A stretch of DNA of 23,854 nt, from positions 634,873 through 658,726 of the forward strand of contig NW_006920423.1 in the NCBI RefSeq assembly GCF_000344685.1, given 5' to 3'. A program made the translations under genes and the position numbers. Position 1 is the stretch's first letter. Each line of letters begins with the position of its first letter. Positions 18,590 to 23,854 of this stretch are shown here, piece by piece. This DNA is from Gloeophyllum trabeum ATCC 11539. Its lineage: Eukaryota > Basidiomycota > Agaricomycetes > Gloeophyllales > Gloeophyllaceae. The notes beneath the pieces were generated by a model that was not told where the DNA came from, ran no database searches, and saw nothing but the letters and a program-made list of their open reading frames with translations.

Positions 18590-20344
18590 CTAGGCTTCCT
18601 TCCTCTTGTACCCCTTCGGTAGGTCCTTGACGAAAGGCAGGAAATCCCTGCCTTGCATGTATGGCCGTAGAGGCTCGGGGATGACGAGACCCTGTGTATC
18701 AAAAATATCAGCACCCTTCATAGTAGGAGCCCATCTTGAGAAGCACTCACATCTTTCGTTTGGTAGTTCTCGACGAGACAGCATAGGGCGCGTTCTGTGG
18801 CACACAGCGTCCCGTTGAGCATGTGCACGTAGATTTTGCGCGCCTGGTCTTTGCTCTTCAAGCCACACCGAACTTCCAGCCGTCTGCTCTCTGCACCCGG
18901 AATCTTCAGCGAAACTCGGACTCGTGACGGAAATGACAAACTCACGGTAGTCCGTACAATTCGAGCACGACACCAACTCCTTATATGCCCCCTGGAACGG
19001 GAACCACGCTTCCAGGTCATACTTTTTGCTCGCCGCCAAATTCAGCGCACCAGACACAATCGCAACGACGCGGTACGGCAGGCCGAGGCTCTTGTAGAAC
19101 TCCTCGCTCGCGCCGATCATCGAGTCGAACATCTCCCAGCTCTTCTCCGGCTCGGTGATGCAGAACTGCTCGACCTTCTCGAACTGATGCACGCGGAAGA
19201 TGCCCCACATGTCGCGCCCCGCCGAGCCGGCCTCTTTGCGGAAGCACGTCGAGTAGCCGGCGTAGCGCACGGGGAGCTGAGTTTTGGGGTCTTCGAACCA
19301 TTCGTCGGAGTGGAAGGCGGAGATGGGCTGCTCGGAGGTTGCGATGAGGTACTTCTCGTCTTCTGCAGCAATCACCTACACATCACGCGAGCCGCATCAG
19401 GGGATATGCTGAAAGTACACGGAAAAGTCCTGACCTTGTAGAGTTCCTCGTCGAACTGATCCAGCTGCGCTGTTTTTGCCATGACATCCTTGTTCATGAA
19501 GAACGGCGGCTGTACTTTCTTGTACCCTTTCTTCCGGAGGAAATCTAGTCCGTAGGAGATCATCGCCTGATTCAGATCGATACCGTCATTTGTCAAGAAG
19601 TATCCTCGATGTCCAGCAATCTTAGCACCTGGCAGAATCACGTCAGACGACGATGCTGTGAGAGGTAACTACAACGCACCTCGCTCAAGGTCCATAGCAT
19701 CTAGTCGTAATAACACCTCATGATGGGGCATGATATCCGACTTCTTCTCCACCTGCGCGTTCGGTCCTTCAGGATGCCATGTCCGGAGCGTGACATTGTC
19801 GTCCTGGTAGATGCCCCGTCCTTAGGTACGCACCCTGAGTAATGAAGGAGATAACGCACCTCCGTCAGGCTAGTGGGTACATCTTTCGCTACAATATTCC
19901 CCACAGTCGACGCCTTCTGGCGCATCGTCGCCTCGAACTCCTTCGCCTCCTTCCGCTTCGCATCCACCTGCGCATCGATCTCCTTCTTCTCCGCCACCAG
20001 CGCGTCCGCGTTTTCCTTCGCCTATCACTGCACGTAAACACGGGCCCCGGGCGCAACGACGCACGGACTGACTACTGACTTTCTTCTTCGCCGCGATCTC
20101 TTTCTGGACCGCGTTCGACTTTTTGCTCAGCTGGCTCGCTTCATAGTCCACTGCCTATCCCATAAGCATGGGGCACCCAAACCTGAAACAGGGGCGAAGG
20201 GTCCTTACATTTTACCCACTCGGCGTACATCTGGATTACCTCGTCCACGAGCTCTGTCGAGAGCCCGCGCCGCTTCTGCGACTCCCGGATCTCCTCCGCG
20301 TTCCCCCCTTTCGCGTCGATAAAGTGCAGGACGTCTAGCGTCAT
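18590..20344 (-). CDS. SES1: Cytosolic seryl-tRNA synthetase
   Basis: Eight exons on the minus strand: 20344-20209, 20150-20080, 20021-19860, 19803-19680, 19628-19435, 19375-18946, 18890-18751 and 18691-18590. The product is 452 residues, normal for the eukaryotic cytosolic enzyme. The N-terminal tRNA-binding coiled coil covers about residues 40-115 ([20 protein letters not shown], then a Lys/Glu-rich arm). The class II core has motif 1 near [10 protein letters not shown], the [10 protein letters not shown] serine-site loop, motif 2 ([22 protein letters not shown]) and motif 3 (SNCTDYQSRRLEVR). Splicing intron 6 rebuilds DYQSRRLEV exactly, which confirms the junction. It charges tRNA-Ser (and tRNA-Sec where present) with serine. 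The C-terminus (PKGYKRKEA) is short and basic. It is a housekeeping gene with no sign of decay. The yeast symbol is used by homology. Confidence 0.95.
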
Positions 20345-22345
20345 TTTGCTAATCCAGATACGTGTTTGGACTCGTAGATAGAGCGATGGAGGGACGAAGT
20401 AAGGTAGAGGAGATGACTCGGACGGTTTGCACGGATACTATCGATTAATTAGCTTACGTAAGCGAGATGTATTTTTGTCGTTGAGGCTTTTTCTGCTTTT
20501 CTTTTGTCTTCTGCTACAACCAGCATCGTCTTCAGAGTTCCACACCCCACCTTCTGGCGACAGACCCCTTAATCCTGCTCCATCTATGCAGTCGAACACT
20601 TGCTGCAAAAGAAATGCTGCAGCCTGGGATGTCAGAAGGAGGCAGATCTGTTTCATCGACTCGATTCACCGACAGGATATGATATGAATCCGTGATTCAA
20701 TCCTTCTACTGGCGCGGCAGCAGACACAGGAGCATACAATGAACTCAGCGGACGCATATGCTCCTGCGTCTGCTGCTGCAGTTTCGTTACCCGTACAAGT
20801 CGAACGGCGAAGGAAAGTCAGATTCGGAGTGTTTTGCCGTAGAGATGTGGCGCTTGTAACCTCAGGTTGCACGGTCAGATCGTCTCTGTCTACCCTCGTC
20901 GTCTCTGACGGCACCTGGTGCTAAGTGCTGACAGGACATTCGCAGACCCGTAGGCATCAGACAAACGCAGTGGCTCACTCAACTCGACACGACATCAGAT
21001 AATCACCGCGCACCACCCTAATTTCGCGCCCGATCCAGATGCGTACGGATATCGGAGCGTACCACGGTCCGTCCGCGGTATCCATCGCGTCTGTCCGGAT
21101 AGGCCGCCGTCTCCGTCCCCGTCTAGAAAAGGTGCGTACAAGTTACGCAGCGAGATTGAGAGAAGGGCGCCTAGGCCACGATTAGGGGACGGATGACCCT
21201 TGATCGTGGACGAGGCGCCCCTCCGGCCCTCCTCCGCCTCTGTCCCCTATGCACGCGCAGGTCCTGCTCACCACTCTATAACGCTCGCTATGGGGGCACA
21301 GCTGCCCTGACCGGTCGTCCATCGCCTCAGATCCAGTTCATGGGCGGTACCTCAGGGCATTCATCCTCATTGGCGTATCTCTACTGCTCACAGTGGCAGG
21401 ACCACCCCCCCCTGCCTCACTAACCCCGTCGCCTAGGCGCACGATGCCATCCTCGTTCGTCTACCCGCCTGGTCCGTCCCCCGCGCCCCTCTTCCGTGCT
21501 CACTGATACCAGTATCTGCTATCTTCGATCTCGACAAGCAGGACGGCTGTGGCCATCGCGTGCAGGTGGTGCCTCTCCGATGACCAGAGCAATCATTTGC
21601 GCTCGGGTTGTCCGAGCGGCACCCCTCCTGGCTACGGCAACTCCCATCCCGCACGTACGTATCCATCCCGCATGTATGTATTCATCCTAATCGACATTCC
21701 TCGACACGGAGGCCTACTGCCCCGCTCTGCCGCCCTGACCCCAGATGCACTCCGTGGGCGGCACGCCAGCGCATCCGTCCTCACGCCTATGTATCTCCTC
21801 TGCTACCCGCTCGGCGCGGCGACCACAAACCGCTCCGCCCCGCCATCAGCCGTCGCATCAACGCCGAGACCCAAGCCCTCGCCGCTGATGGTATCCTTGC
21901 TCCCGCGCACACGTCCGTGATCACACGCGCCGATATCCCGGAACAGCGGACGTGGCCGACACGGCTAGGGTCACGGCACCTCCTCTCGCCTTGCACCTGC
22001 GTGCGCATGCGTACTGTATCTCCTCCGTTTTCACTGGGGCGAGCCTCCAAGCTGCATGGACAGCCGTCCCGTAAAGACGTTACACAGCGAAGTACCTACA
22101 CATCAAATAACGATAACTCACTTTACGATACGTATACACTACTCTACACAATTACCTCCCTTCCTCTATCATACCCTTCCATCCATCCTTGATATTCAAG
22201 ACCCCCTCCTACATTACCACCACAGTACACTACTTCAAACATATGAAACTCGATGAGAACAGATATCGCCGCCGCTTGTGCTTGTGTTTGTGTGGTTGTA
22301 CAAGTCCATGAATCCCAGAGTCCCGGCCAGCGGTGTGGGACGAGA
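20345..22345. other. Two kilobases without a supported gene, C-rich right half
   Basis: I see no gene. From about 21000 to 22050 the plus strand is rich in CCGC, CATCC and CCTC words, which keep several frames open without a family signature. Two segments resemble each other loosely (about 21295-21400 and 21725-21800): both have CCCTGACC, a GGGCGG block and TATCTC-TCTGCT. A CCCGCAYGTAYGTAT word is repeated at about 21648 and 21667. This may be an eroded repeat. Confidence 0.4.
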
Positions 22346-23854
22346 TCACAACCTCGCCGCCACCTCCCTCCCCGTCCCCGTCCCCCGTCCCCTCCTGCGC
22401 CCCCACCGCTCAGTCAAGAAGCGCCCAAGATCCAACGCGAGCTCCCCAGGACATTCCTGCACGATCTACCCGCCCCAAATCGATCAGCGCGCCCCCAGCA
22501 CGAAGAACACAAGGACACCGACCAAATGCGACGCGCGCTCCACGACCACGTTCCCCGCATTCGCCCTGCGCCGCCAGCACCGCTCGCCCATCTCGCGGCG
22601 GCCGAGCTCCGCGGGGCGCCCGGGCATGACCCAGTGCAGCGCGACGCGCGCCGGGAGCGCGGCGAGGCGCTCGAACGTCTCCGCGGGCACGCGCGTGTCC
22701 GTGAACAGGATCGCCTCCTGCACGCCGCTCGTCTTCAGCCGCACGCCCGCGCCCGCGCCCTCCTGCGCGACCAGCCCGCACTCGACGTACACGCCCAGCG
22801 CCTCGGGGTCCCACGCGGCGAAGAACGGGCTGCGGTCCAGCACGCGCCGCGCCTCGGCCCTGCTGCGCCACCCCTCCCTCCGCGCGAGCGCGCCGCGCAC
22901 GAGCCCGCGCACGGTGCGCGGCGGGTAGCAGCCGTGCGGGATGATGACGGGGTCGACGAGGACGAGCGCGGAGAAGAGGGCGGGGCGGGCGGTGGCGGCG
23001 AGCGCGGTGGTGCACCCGCCGAAGGAGTGGCCGATGGCGACGAGCGTGCGGGAGGTGTAGCCGTGTTGGGCGCGGTGGGCGGAGAGGGGGGCGGGGACGC
23101 GCGGGAGGAAGGTTGGTAGAGATGAGGATGTTGAGGACGGGGAGGCGGGGAGGTAGGCGGTGAGGAAGGCGAGGATGTCGCGCGCGTGGTCTTGCCAGTC
23201 GTCTGGAGGGGGTGGATGCATGCGTGAGTGATTATGTAAATGGACGGGGGGTGAACACGCACAGAGGCCGCCGAGGTTGCCGTCGTTGAGCAGCGCCGAG
23301 TCGCCGTTCTGGACGGACTCGATGCACCAGATCTCCGCGATGTCGACGCGCCCGCGGGTGTGCGCGAGTAGGCGCGCTATCGTCGGCTCCCAGATCTGCG
23401 TAGCACCGTGTCAGCGGAGGAAGCGAAGAGCAGGCCCGGGACGGAACGGGACACGCGCGATGGCGGAGGAGAACCCCAAGGCGAATCCGAGCAAGAACCC
23501 ACCTCCTTCGGGAACCCGATCGCATGCGCAAAGAACAGCGTCACGCCCCTGCCCTCCCCCCTCGCCGGCGCATACCGATTCACGCAAAGCCACAGCACCC
23601 TCTCATCCCCTGCACCTGCCCCTGCCCCTCCCCCGCCCTCGCCCCTCCCCCACCTTTCCTTCATCCCCACCAACTCCTCCGCCACCTCCCGCACCCTCTC
23701 CTTCCTCCTCCCCTTCCCCCCGAGGTCCGGCACGGGCACCGCGGGCGTGCACCGCCCCCACGCCGCGGGCACCACATGCGTGCTGCACGCCCACCCCGCC
23801 CGCGCGCACCACTCCGGCGCGCGCACCCCCAGCTTCGCCACGCGGGGCAGCACC
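22346..23854 (-). CDS. Alpha/beta hydrolase with C-terminal peroxisomal signal (copy 2, 5' end cut by window)
   Basis: Four exons are visible on the minus strand: 23854-23503 (continues beyond the window), 23395-23263, 23202-22523 and 22456-22346. It is closely similar to the gene at 9846-11918 along its length: GVTLFFAHAIGFPKE, then IWEPTIARLLAH. GHSFGGCTTALA carries the nucleophile Ser; LVLVDPVIIPHG, SPFFAAWDPE and NAGNVVV..ASHL (catalytic His) follow. Introns 1, 2 and 7 of copy 1 are kept at identical positions; introns 3, 4, 5, 6 and 8 are absent. After the last intron the frame runs to EVAARL and a stop. The last three residues ARL match copy 1, supporting the same peroxisomal targeting. 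Very high GC and frames open on the other strand reflect codon bias, not extra genes. Activity is inferred from family only. Confidence 0.85.

Noticed and set aside
21549..21640. Zinc-knuckle-like CRWC..H..C in a short frame, suggesting a retrotransposon gag remnant
   Set aside because: The spacing between the second Cys and the His is too long for a CCHC knuckle, and no pol motif is nearby.
22253..23119. Plus-strand open frame of 288 codons across the second hydrolase gene
   Set aside because: It is antisense to the conserved hydrolase exons and is rich in Ala, Arg and Pro without any motif.

Overview
The window looks like nuclear DNA of a filamentous basidiomycete, most likely an Agaricomycete. 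The evidence is the many short introns (45-98 nt) with GT..AG ends and CTAAC/CTAAT-type branch sites, a single-exon F-box protein, MYND-finger proteins, and a Tc1-like transposase of the type common in mushroom genomes. No RNA gene or CRISPR array is visible. This is an ordinary chromosomal region with an unusually readable record of repeat insertion, gene decay and intron change; I found no multi-gene system that looks new.

Left third (1-9.3 kb): accessory DNA. A C-rich heptamer minisatellite (1-220) is followed by a 137-bp exact direct repeat (414-550 and 909-1045). Two tandem, decayed MYND zinc-finger genes follow (about 1200-2168 and 2642-3640), derived from one duplication that included the promoter. 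The second copy is cut near its 3' end by a 613-bp TA-flanked miniature transposon (3643-4255). An intact ten-exon SAM-dependent O-methyltransferase gene lies on the minus strand (4521-6495). Next is a Tc1-like transposon relic with very long inverted repeats (7471-9275). One of its arms carries a 260-bp foldback element at a TA site (8619-8878), and the partner arm preserves the empty site.

Middle (9.8-16.5 kb): a nine-exon alpha/beta hydrolase (9846-11918, plus), a single-exon F-box protein (12543-14198, plus), and a seven-exon HXXXD acyltransferase (14530-16507, minus). I built the exon models by hand from splice sites, phase and family motifs; every junction keeps frame.

Right (16.5-23.9 kb): about 2 kb without a gene I can support, then cytosolic seryl-tRNA synthetase (18590-20344, minus, eight exons). 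Another 2 kb without a convincing gene follows. Last is a second alpha/beta hydrolase (22346-23854, minus, N-terminus beyond the window).

The two hydrolases are inverted paralogues about 10.4 kb apart. Both end in Ala-Arg-Leu, a likely peroxisomal targeting signal. They share three introns exactly, and five others occur only in the first copy. Seryl-tRNA synthetase is housekeeping. The O-methyltransferase and the acyltransferase are of types seen in fungal secondary metabolism, but they lie 8 kb apart with no core synthase here, so a biosynthetic cluster is not established.
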